64,000 nt of DNA from Microbotryomycetes sp. JL201 (lineage: Eukaryota > Basidiomycota > Microbotryomycetes), in assembly GCA_033819885.1 (NCBI GenBank), contig JAQYUZ010000022.1, positions 186,001-250,000 of the forward strand. The letters run 5' to 3'. The notes below the pieces were generated by a model. That model worked only from the letters and a program-made list of their open reading frames with translations. It searched no databases and was not told where the DNA came from. A program made the position numbers and the translations under genes. Shown here in pieces: positions 46,677 through 58,300 of the stretch (positions are counted from its first letter, which is position 1; every line of letters starts with the position of its first letter).

Positions 46677-47177
46677 ATGCTCAAGTTCCGCCCGCGTCGT
46701 GTATCGGCCAGGTTTATCATTTCGCCGCACAGCAGGCACGCCAAAGCTTCACGCAAGACACCCTATCAGGCGCTTTGACTCGTCATATTCCATCCGCGGC
46801 CAAAGATTGCTATTCGGCAGGACCCAAGCTCAACTTGACCACTCGCAAAAAACCTCTTGCACACAATGCAGCGGACGTGGCAGAGGCTGACGACGAGACC
46901 TATGCCTTTGTCGCAAGTGTCTCGAACAGCACTCAGGCTGCCGCCAAAACCCGCAGACAAACCGGCACCGTCTCGCACAGCATCGCCGACGATTGACCGC
47001 CTGCTCGGCCGCGCGACGAACGGCGGTAATCAGCAATCAGTTCCAACAGTTAGTTTGCCCTCTAACTTGAGAATAGAGGAATACGTGCCGCGGCGACAGG
47101 ACTTTGCTGGCGTCAAGGCTTCACACCGTCAACTGGTCAGTTCAGTCTCTCGGCACGTCATCCGGGCTTTCCGTTAG
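46677..47177 (+). CDS. Possible small gene, frames not resolved
   Basis: Starting at the ATG at 46677 (MLKFRPRRVSARFI...), open stretches pass between frames. A Lys/Thr-rich piece (KLNLTTRKKPLAHNAADV, DDETYAFVASVSNST) lies in one frame. A second, IDRLLGRATNGGNQQSVPTV followed by LRIEEYVPRRQDFAGVKASH, ends at 47177 in another. The amino-acid make-up looks protein-like, but I found no splice pattern that joins the pieces well and no known domain. Divergent from SPC3 (95 bp). Confidence 0.3.
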
Positions 47178-47444
47178 GTCTGCTTGCTCATTTGCTGGTC
47201 ATTGCTGATGGTGGGTGTGCCAATCTTTCAGCTACGCCGTTTGCGTCGAGAAGCATGATTTGGGCAGCTCGTCCAGGGACAGCACACGCGACAAATACCC
47301 CTTCCGACATGTAGCTATGTTTAGCGCGAACATTCAATGCATTTTTTGTACACCACGCGCGACAACAACAGCACATTATAAGAATTAGAGAGAATTCGAC
47401 CTCACCGGGCAATGAGTCGAGCAACGACAATTGCCGCCAGCTGC

Positions 47445-48311
47445 TCAGTAACGGGCCCCTCTAAATGCATATTCCCTCATCATGGGAGACGCACTCTCGT
47501 CGACTGGCTCACCGAAGGGCGAAAACTGGCCAAACGGGTCAGGCCGTGAAGGTGCCATCATGTCGACAACCCGACTTCGTGAACGTTCTCGCCGACGTCT
47601 TACTAGCAGCCATGACAAGAGAGCGAGTACCATGATGCTTGCGACTGCAGAGCCAACAGCTGTGCCCGCAATCTGACCGCTACTCAGAGACGGATTGCTC
47701 GAATTCGCCGAGACTGACGGATCGTTGGGATTGGCAGCCGTTGATACTGGCTCTGACAAGCTTGTCCTCAAGGTGCTAGGCTCTGTCCTCGTTGATATGA
47801 CACTGCTCCGGCGGGTGGGTGAAAGCGAGATTGTCGCCGAAGACGAGGCAGCAGCAGCTACAGATGTTGCAAAGTATGGGCGTCAGCGGATTCTCGCACG
47901 AGCTTCGGAGCGTTGCATTGTTTCTCACTGCTGATGATAACGACTATAGTCAGTGGGCCGTTGCCACTTGTCCCCTGAATGGTCGCTGTTCCATTGCCGC
48001 CGACAATGGCTGTGCCTGCGCTGCCGGGCACCGTGGTACTCAGAGGAAACTGACTGGCCGACAGAATAGCCAAGCTCGACTGAGTCGCGATCGGCGCCGT
48101 TTGCGCTGGCGCTGTCGCGGTCGTAGTAAATGTTGAGGCATCGCTCCGACCAGTAAACACAGCCGCTTGGCGCTATGAAGTCGGCAGATCAGCAATTGCA
48201 CACCAATGCTCATCAGCGTTGGCTATGTCAAAGGTTCATGACGCGACGCGGCCGAGCGGGTCATCACTGCGCGCCAACACGACGAACTCACTTTGACTTT
48301 CCACAGTGTCA
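47445..48311 (-). CDS. Ser/Thr-rich single-pass membrane protein
   Basis: Unrecognised. The C-terminal exon encodes ASSSATISLSPTRRSSVIST, then a Ser/Asn/Pro-rich stretch, one clear TM helix (IAGTAVGSAVASIMVLALLS) followed by a basic stop-transfer WLLVRRRRERSRSR, and a short cytosolic tail ending REYAFRGARY. An upstream exon gives a Thr/Ser-rich, probably O-glycosylated ectodomain (ASTFTTTATAPAQTAPIATQ; TVPGSAGTAIVGGNGTATIQ). The intron between them (about 47862-47945) has a GCTGAC branch word. The proposed start MTLWKVK at 48311 shows no good signal peptide, so the true 5' end may differ. The layout resembles fungal wall-sensor or mucin-like proteins, which is only an analogy. Confidence 0.55.
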
Positions 48312-48473
48312 TATTGGACTGTGTTTTTGACGCGCGAACATCAATCTAGGCGGTGAGTGGACTTGATCGCAGTGGGCCAAGCAGTCGCGAGCTTAGCTTC
48401 GTTCAGATCTCCCACATACCGAGATTGAACTTTTGTGCAAAATCATGTCATTGTGTCTGCATTGCAACAGCTC

Positions 48474-51400
48474 TCAAAACAGCAAATCGTCCATGTCATT
48501 ATGCGGTGTTTTGGAAGAGCCATTTGCACTTGAAGCACCAGGCGCCGTGCCTGATCCGATCGAGGCATTACCAAACAGTCCCATCAAATCTGTTGTATCA
48601 AGTCCAATTGAGAGCATGAGCGTCGTCTCCTTTGTATGGACGAGAATAGACTTGCCATCAAGCGGGTTCGTCGACAAATTCGACGCCGAAGGCGCGGCGA
48701 ACAAGTCTGCATTTGATCCATCTCCAGCCGTGTCATTGTCATCAAAGTCCAGCAGCTGCGCAAGCAAAGACACGAATTTGTCGGCTTGAGACAGACTTTG
48801 AGCGCTCCAGTCACTTACATTCTCAGCCTTCTGACCTGCCACAAGTGTCGCAAGAGCCGCCTCTCTTGTTGCAGCATCAGTGCGTTGCACAGCAATCTGA
48901 TCCGCGCCAAGTTTTCCGCCGGCAATGAAAGTGCGTGCTGGCCTAAATCCGTTCCGTTCGGCGTATGTCAGCGGCCAAGACTGACGCCGAGATGAATACT
49001 CGTGTTCTCACTTGTGGTAGACAGCACTGTGGTGCAAAGAGGAGGGTCAGTCACAGATTGACGTACACACACGGCGACGCACCTCAAGCAACCAAGCTCT
49101 TTGATCAGCTCCTCGAGAAGGCCGGGTGGTACAGAAGTCGCTGGCAAGGAGATAGGGGGACGCGACGCAAGAATGACGGCCTGAAAACCGCGAGACTTTC
49201 CATCAGTCGAATCTCATGCTCAGTCCAAAGATGATGACGAACTTTTGCGGCATCTGTGTCGCTGCTGAGCAAACGCCATTGTATATATGCTCGGTCGCGC
49301 AAATCTGCAGAATCGGCCGACTTTGTAGCGAGTCCGAGAACACGCTGTACGAGCGCTTGTGCCGCCTCTGGCCGTCGCAGAAACAATTTAACGACGGCAG
49401 TCAATGTCTGCAATTGCACCTGTCGAGCCACGAGAAAGATGAGATGGGCATGCGACTTCTAAAAATTGACGCTCACTTGGATCGGCTCTTCCGTATATGT
49501 CTCCAAAAAAGATCCGATGAGCTCGTCGGCATTGTCAATTTTGTCAGCGTACTCTCCAAGGATCCAGATCAATGATGCCTTGGCTTCGGGTTCGTCCAAC
49601 GAGTCGAGAGATGCGCACAAAGTGGGGATGATGCCTTCGTAACGCTGAGGATACTTGCGGAATATGTCCTGGTACAAGGCGAATTTGAGCGTGAGCTGCA
49701 CAGAGAGCCGAGGCGTAGGTGTGCTGACTCGCCTTGATGACAATGATTGCTTCTTGTACGACGTAGCTCACTCGTGTGGAAATCAAGTCGAGGAGCACAT
49801 TTACGCATCGCTCAGTGGACGCCTCTAATTTAATGGCGCACTGGCCGATGGCCCGGACTGATTTCCGGACAAAGTCAACGTCGACCTCGGAAGCGTATCT
49901 GCCGGCGAGATGGAAAAAATGTCAGCGTCCGACGCAGCGGGTTTGGTGTGAGGCCTACTCTTTGAGCTCGCTCAGGAATGTGTCAACATTCTTCTCGGTT
50001 GCGAGCTTGATCATAATCTCGAGCTTTTCCACCTTCACATACGGCGGGTCATTGTACTTGCAGAAGAAAACGCGCATCTCGTTCGACAGCGCGTCGGGAC
50101 GTTTTTGCAGAATGAGGTTGATGTTGCGGAGAGCCACCCACTGCACTTCTGCGGCAGAAGATACCAACGTCACTGTGGTCTGAGGAGGTCAGAGCCAGGA
50201 CGTCTCATCGCGACACGAAAAGAGAATTTGAGAGCGCTGACCGAGCGGGGGCGCCATCTTGCGCAGAATGCCACGAACAAATTCTTCCCGGTGTATGTTC
50301 CTTATGTGAATCATGATAACCTGAATGATGGATGAAGGGTGGATGATTGTGAAATTTACAGAAAAAGACATAGCTCACCTTAATCGCGGCAAGAACGACA
50401 CTGCCGTTTGCGTGCTGGAATTGAGGTATAACACGCTCGCAAATGTGTTCGGCTTCTTTCTCGTCTCCTGCTCGGTACTTTGCAACTGCGTTCAGGATGG
50501 CTATCCGTCCCCACTCTGTACACTCGCCGAGAGCCACCAGCAGCCGTGAGAGCGTCGCCGAATCGAGCACAAACACCGAGTCGTCCTCGCTGGACTCTTG
50601 AATCTCAGTCAAGGCCAGTACAGCATTAGCAACGACCTATTGCGTGCGCATGCGCATGCATCAGTCGGAAGCTCAATCTCGAACAGTTTCTGCAGTGACT
50701 TGCCATAGGGTTGCTGTCGGTCACCATTTCCTGTAGCTGTGTTACGAATCCATGCTCGACAGCGAGCGAAGGCTTGAGGTCGAACAATTTGAGGACACAG
50801 ATTGCGGCCGTCTTGCGGACGTACGGGTTCTCGTCCTTAAGGCACTTGCGAAGCGGATCGCTGACATAATCGAGGATTTTGTCGGCTCGCAAGCAGCCCA
50901 TCGTGCGTATGGCCAGCGCCCTGATGAGAGGATTTGGATCATCCGTGTCCTGCGTAGCATGGCACAGAGTTAGCAGTCAGTCCGATGGCGCACGACCGAC
51001 GGGCAATAGCGAACCTTGACAAACGTGTTGACGGCGAGGATGACGAGTTCTGGTTGTGTCTTGGCGTAATTCATCAGGTAGAGGTATACGAGTTTCTTTT
51101 GTTCTAGGCTGCAGGTGCTATTGTCTCAGCTTGCGCCGAGGCGCTGAGAATGCGCCGAAGCGACCGGATACCAACGCACTCATCGGTCTGCATGTTCTTG
51201 AGCACATCAGGAAAGAGGGCTGCGCGATTAGGTGAGTAAGCATGCGAGTAGTGTGCTCAGGGCTGGTCAGCCCTCACCAGACACGTCCTTGCCGACTATG
51301 TACAAGACAAATGAGAAAGCAGATGTAGGCCACGGTCAGCGTAGAAGGGCGGAAGGCAGCGAACAGAGTGAGCCCGACTTGCCAGTCATGGACGCGATGA

Positions 51401-51518
51401 CGCGCTTGATGGCCTCTTTGCGCGTGTCGCGGTACTGCGAGTTGAGGTCTGCGCGCAGTTCTGCATTCTCACCCTTTGCTCGAGCGCCTTGCAACCTCGG
51501 AATCACGCGCGACGCCAT
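48474..51518 (-). CDS. Beta-adaptin of a clathrin adaptor (AP-1 type), no ear domain
   Basis: Large beta subunit of a clathrin adaptor at Golgi/endosomes. After [20 protein letters not shown] come [163 protein letters not shown] and [20 protein letters not shown]: the full HEAT-repeat trunk. The hinge has a clathrin box (LLDFD) and ends in an acidic MDDLLF; the appendage domain is absent, as common in fungi. AP-1 versus AP-2 is not certain. More than ten introns. Confidence 0.92.
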
Positions 51519-51941
51519 GACGACTGGCTGGTTGGCTGGATCTGGGCGAAGGCGTGGTGGTGCACGCGTGATCAAACCAGACGAGGGCGTCTGCGAGCTA
51601 TGCTAGCAGCAGTCAAGCACTTGTCGCCAAGCTGTCAACAACGGATCGAGGGGGCGAGCGGAGGACAGCCGGCGTGCCGGATTGAGGAGCGATGAACAGT
51701 AACGCGACAAGGTCACGTGCCCCGAGTCTGCCCTCTTGTCCTGCCGAGCTCCTTCATCAGCTTCTGCACACTCGCGCTCAATCGTCAGTCCACGCTGTAG
51801 TCAACACGTTGAACTTGCGACTAGACTTGTCGTCTCCCAGCCTTTTCTGCTGTCGCGCACTTCGGTTCAAAAGCCTGGCCACGCCAAAAAAAACTCGCCC
51901 GAGCGCACACTATTGACCCGCCCCGCGTCGAAACAACAGCC
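51519..51941. promoter_or_regulatory. Divergent intergenic region, beta-adaptin and DIM1
   Basis: About 420 bp between starts. Short ORFs here look like chance; no repeat or structured RNA noted. Confidence 0.4.
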
Positions 51942-53363
<1,422 letters not shown>

Positions 53364-53724
53364 GCAGGTTCTGAGCGCCCACATTTTCATGTTGTTGTTG
53401 TTGTCACCAGGAGGAGGGTCCTGAGCTTGATTTTCATAATTGCATTTGAGCCAATGGTTCCTCTTCTGGGTGGGACAGTCAGCTTGCTCATGCAACATCC
53501 TGAACAGTGTTGAAAAAGGACACTGCAGCTGAACTCGCTTCAAGTCAAGGCCAGGCAATGCCATGCAAGCGCTGAATTGACAAGTCTGGCGTTCTAGACA
53601 AGGGAGTCTGGGAGGTTTGAACGTGTAGCCCAGTGAATCAATGCAAACTCATTCTCTTGCAAACTCGTTCTCTTGCAAACTCGTTCTCTTGCAAACTCAC
53701 TGATCTTGCTGTACAGTGTTGTTT
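53364..53724. repeat. Start of repeat island; 16-bp tandem repeat
   Basis: No gene. A 16-bp unit (GCAAACTCGTTCTCTT) is repeated about 3.6 times at 53643-53700 with one base change. A minus-strand open frame overlapping the end of DIM1 has no known domain. Confidence 0.6.
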
Positions 53725-53880
53725 TGTTGTGAACCTGGCTCCTGAGCTTTAACCGAATACACCAACTGGCCTGCCAAGAAGGCATAATTCCATGCTGGAA
53801 GCCGGAATGCTCAGTACTCTGTCAGCCAAAAAGCTGATCATGGTCAAAGGCTTTCTATTTGGATGTGAGGTGGTCTGACA
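53725..53880. repeat. Old LTR-like copy, family L1 (copy 1)
   Basis: Starts TGTTGTGAACCTGGCTCC and ends GGTCTGACA. It matches copies at 55026-60957 (split) and 63143-63293 along its length, with many differences. TG...CA ends and about 156 bp suggest a solo LTR. A clear target duplication is not left (TGTTT/CGTTC). Confidence 0.6.
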
Positions 53881-55025
53881 CGTTCTTCCAGGACTTGAAA
53901 CCAGATTTTGTGTCACAAATGCATTCAAGTCAGCTGGGAGCAGAATCATTGTTCTTTCCACTTGGGACCTGCGCTCAGGCCCTGTCTTGCAAGCCTTGCT
54001 TTGTTCTCTGGGGTCTCTTTGTTCTCTTTGTCCTTAATCTCTTAAGCTTTGTTCTCATGCCTTGGTCATGGGTCTTCTCTGTCTCAGGTCTCAGTCTTTG
54101 TCCTTGCGTTTCACTGCTCTCTCTAGATTAAAAGAAGGCCCTGCACTTGGTTCTCTCTCTCTCTCTCTTGTTTCCGCAAATAATATCTCGTCTTTCCCTT
54201 GCCACATTGTCTTGCACTTTGCCGCCTTTGCTTGAAGAGACTCCTGTCCTGTCCTTGTTTGCTCACAAGAGAGAAGCCTTGTGGGTTGGTATGCTCAGGT
54301 GTCTGCAGGTGTCTGGGACTGTTGGCTTCTAGGTTTGGTGGACAAGTCTCTGTCTTGGTCTTTGGTCTTTGGGAATGCTGTGCTGGAGTTGGAGCTCAGG
54401 AGCCAGGTTGCACAGCATTCAGGTATTTCAGCACAGCTTTGGGTCTTTGGGGCTGTGCACAGCTTTGGTTCTTAGAGTCTGTCTAGCCTCTTCTGCTCTT
54501 CTCTCTCATGCAATCACCTTCTCTCCTTCAAGCATGCAGCATCCCAAGTGACTCTGTGACTGCTTGTAGCACTGCAATTGTCCTCTCTTCTCCACTTGTG
54601 CCTTTGCCTGTAACTTGTTGACAGCGCCTGGCCTCCTCTGACATCCTGTTTGTTGTCAAGCAAAAGAAATCTGTGGCAATTCAAGAGAGTAATGCTGGCA
54701 CATGTGCAGTCATATTGGTTACTCAATGTCACAGCACGCAGGCCATGTGAAGCAAGAAAGGCAAAACATCTGCTGTGTGTTTGTTTCCTCCTTCTTGCAG
54801 ATGGTGGAAATGATTGCTTCTTAGGAAGTACATGACAGCATGTTGCAGAAGCAAAGGGGCATTTGATAAGCTTCAGGTGACTAAGGCCAGACGGCATGGC
54901 AAGTAAGCACAAACATGAAAAGGCAATTGCAATTTTTTTTTTTTTTTTTTTTTTTTGTGGAATGGAAAGCCTGCAGCATTGGCACAGCCTATATGTAGCC
55001 AAATACAGTTGTTCCACGTCCTTGG
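53881..55025. other. CpG-poor repeat DNA without genes
   Basis: Low-complexity CT/TG-rich sequence with a CT microsatellite near 54155-54170. From about 54224 to 54623 (400 bp) there is not a single CpG despite near-50% GC. A run of 24 T (54933-54956) may be the poly(A) tail of a minus-strand retroposed copy. No protein with a known domain. Confidence 0.6.
54933..54956 (-). repeat. 24-nt poly(T), possible retroposon A-tail (minus strand)
   Basis: Uninterrupted T run; read on the minus strand it is an A-tail following sequence from 55025 down to 54957. No matching target duplication was recognised, so the retroposon reading is inference. Confidence 0.35.
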
Positions 55026-55050
55026 TGTCATGATTCTGACTCCTGAGCTT
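55026..55050. repeat. Left piece of an L1-family LTR interrupted by the copia element
   Basis: TGTCATGATTCTGACTCCTG followed by AGCTT matches the first 25 bp of the other two L1 copies. The rest of the same LTR continues on the far side of the copia insertion at 60834-60957. Confidence 0.65.
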
Positions 55051-55301
55051 AATGAATAACCGTGTAACGCTGCTACACGAGTTAGATAGATGATCAACCC
55101 TGTTGCAATGCGAGCCAAACCGTGTAACGCTGCTACACGAGTTAGATAGATGATCGACCCTGTTGCAATGCGAGCCGCACTAACCTGCTACACGAGTTAG
55201 ATAGATGATCGACGGAGGAAAAGCCTCCGTCGGAACTTGCATAGCCTAGGGCCCAATGCCTCCTGTCCTGTTGACGCCTGCTCATGCCGTGCCTTCTTAC
55301 T
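55051..55301 (-). repeat. Copia 3' LTR (251 bp)
   Basis: Ends are fixed by comparison with the other LTR and by the target duplication. It holds two and a half units of a 60-bp tandem repeat (the other LTR has one and a half), with a GTGTA/TACAC inverted pair in each unit, and a stem-loop at 55211-55231 (stem GACGGAGG, loop AAAAG). The ends are not the usual TG...CA. Confidence 0.88.
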
Positions 55302-58300
55302 CGCCCCTTCGCAACGAGAAACCATTTGAGTTGCGCCCCAGAACCAGTGCCGCGTCCGTCCGTATGTCGCCGCCTTGTACCTCGTCGTCGTCTGTCATGC
55401 CCAGTAAATGACACATGCGTTGATGTGTGACGCAATCCAGCCCCTTTGTCATGACGTCCGCAGTTTGTCGCGCCGTGGCAACCCAATTGATCACGACAGT
55501 TTTGCGTTCGACGTGATCCTGGACAAAGTGATGGTGTACCGCGATGTGTTTTGTCTGTTGGTGATTCGTGGGATGGTCGGACAGAGCGATGGCGCTCTTG
55601 TTGTTGCAGTAGATTGGTACAGGCCCAGATTGCTTGAAACCCATCTCGGCTGTCAGGAATTGAAGCCAAACGGCCTTGCGCGTTGTCTGTGAGAGGGCGA
55701 CATACTCAGCCTCTGTCAAAGATAGGGTCACGAGCGTTTGGCGCTTCGACGTCCACGAGATTGGCCCGCCGCTCATTTTGAAGACAAAGCCGGTAACGCT
55801 GCGACGGGTAACGGGATCTGCTGCGTGGTCAGCGTCGCAATACGCTAGAAGTGAGTGTGCAGGCGCGTCGGCGTAGTGCCGATACCGTATGCCAACCGTG
55901 CATGTCTCTTTCAGGTAACGTAGAATCCGTTTGAGGTCAGACCAATGCGTCCCGGTGGGCGTAGCGGAGTAGCGGCCAGCCACGGAGACCGCGTGGGCAA
56001 TGTCAGGTCTTGTTGCGCCGGCCAAGAAATTCAGCAAGCCCAACACGCGGCGGTAGTCAATCGGTAACGGTTGCGCCTCGCGTTTGGATAAGTTGGAGAC
56101 AGGTTTATGGGAATGGGGTCGCATAGGCAAGGCACGTCCGCTGCAGGTTGACATGCCGACCGAACCAAGCAGTTGATCAACAAACGCCGTTTGCGTGACG
56201 GATATTGTGCCCAGATCCCCCTCGCGTGTGACCTGTTGTCCAAGGAAGTGCCCCACGCTGGGCTGGACCTTGACTTGGGATGCGGCCGTGAGTGCATCAA
56301 TAAACTCGTCGAGGTCGCCATCTCCGGCGAGAATGCCGTTGTCGACGTGAATTGCAAGGAGAATGGTGCGCCCCTTCTCGTCGACGCGCTTGAACACAGC
56401 GTGGTTGTGTTGAAGGCGAGTAAAATTTTGAGATGTCAGCCAGCTACAGAACGTTGTGTAACATGCGCGCCTGGCCTGACGCAGACCATACAGTGCGCGT
56501 TGGAGCTTGCAGACGGTGCCATCGGGCAGCGCAAGGTAGGCGTCGACGTCAATGGGTGCGTTGAGATAGGCGGACGATACATCGAACTGGCGTGTGGGCC
56601 ACCAATTTCCGGCCGCAAGCGACAGGAGGATGCGAGAAGAGGTCGGGCGACTCGTCGGCGAAAACGTGTCCGTGAAATCAATGCCCTCTTGCTGCATGTC
56701 GCCTTGTGCTACCAGCCTGGCTTTGTACTTGTCGACGCGGCCCTCGCCATCACGCTTGACAACGAGCACCCATTTTGATTTGATGGGGCGTATGCCTGCC
56801 GGGAGGAACTCAATTGGCTCCGAGAAAGTGTTCATTGCGTGGAGCGCCGCCATTTTGGTGTCAATTGCTTCGATCCATCGATCACAATCTGGCCCAGCTA
56901 ATGCGCGTTTGTATGTTGGTGCGTCCTTGTTTGGCTCGGCGTACAGGGCAATATCGTTGCCGTCTACATAGGCGTGACCTAGAACATCTTCAGCGCTGTC
57001 ATTGTCGTCGTATTGAAGTTGAGTAGCGCACATCAGGAACTTGACTGTGCTACTGGCGTCAGACACATGATAGGCTGTGCCGGACCAAGTGCAATTTTGG
57101 ATGATGTTGCGGGTGTCAACGTTCTCAAGAGGGCTAGGGTTGGGTCCGGTGGGCACCGTGACGTAGTCGCTCGCTACAAGGGTATCTGCTGCGCCGTGGG
57201 TGGTACTCAGTGACGAAATGGACTGCTCACCCTTGCCAGTAGTTGCATTACGTACCGGCGGGGGAGCCTCCTCGATAAGGTGCGGGCTCCCCACTGCTGC
57301 ACTAACTTTTCCGTAATGAGTAGGGGCCTTGCGTGTGCGTTGTTGTCTGCTTGTGGGTGCAGCTTGCCATGCTGGACCAGGATTGTCAAACTGTAGATTG
57401 CGTGGTGGCGTCGCGGCATTGTCGCTGTTGTTGGTGTCGTGACCGTCCCTCCCTTGCAAGTCTCTGTGGCGCTCTTGATTGATGTCACAACCATCCCTGT
57501 CTCCATGGCTTTCAATCCCATTTACCGCCTCTCCATGTTGCCTACCCTCCGCCGAGGTGTCCGAGGTGCGTGTCAAGTCATTGTTGATCGGTGTCGTAGG
57601 TGAGTCGTCGTTTGAAGATGAATCTTGAGTCGTGTTGTATCCGGGCGTGAGATCCAGTCGTCCATCCGCGGCGTAAAGTGGAGTTGATTGTTGTTGGTAT
57701 GGTGTTTGAGTGGTTGGTCTATTGTCAAGATTGCTATCTATGTCCAGAGCCCTATGTTCCGGAGAGGTTCCGTGGCTAGTGCCTTTGGGGATGTGTTCTC
57801 TATCAGCAAAGGTCACACCGTCTGTTGTATCAGCATTATCAAGGTTCTCCCAGTCCGTCTCATTTCCCCAATTCAGTACCTCCGTATCGCTGGAGCGCAC
57901 CCAATCGAATTGATCTTTGTGGAAGGTGGCATGCGACGATTCAAATACCTTCTTTGCTGTCGCGTCGTAGAACAGCCAGGCCTTGCTAGTCATTGAGTAT
58001 CCGACGAAGCGGGCAACGCGGGCCCTCGGCGAAAGCTTACTCCGGGTCTGTAGAGTCTCGTGTGAGAACGGGACTGTGGCGACGCAACCCCAGGTGCGTA
58101 GCCGGTCGGTTGCAGGCGGATAGTCTGCAGTGCTGGCGCCGTCGTAGAATACCTGGGCCGGTGTGCGGCCGTTGTTGGCTTTTGACGGGGTCAGGTTGAT
58201 GGCGTAGACTGCCGCCTGCATCGCCAGTAACCAGAACGATGCTGGTAGGCCAGACCATAGGAGCATAGCCCGAGCCGCGTTCTGAATTGTGCGCCAACCT

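Noticed and set aside
46775-46996. Zinc-finger-like CxxC pattern upstream of SPC3
   Set aside because: The Cys pairs lie in a frame interrupted by a stop and are not joined by any plausible intron.
53643-53700. CRISPR-like array
   Set aside because: The units are head-to-tail without spacers; it is a plain minisatellite in a fungus.
54514-55017. 167-residue minus-strand ORF with a Lys run
   Set aside because: The Lys run is the T24 tract; no domain, CpG-poor repeat DNA.
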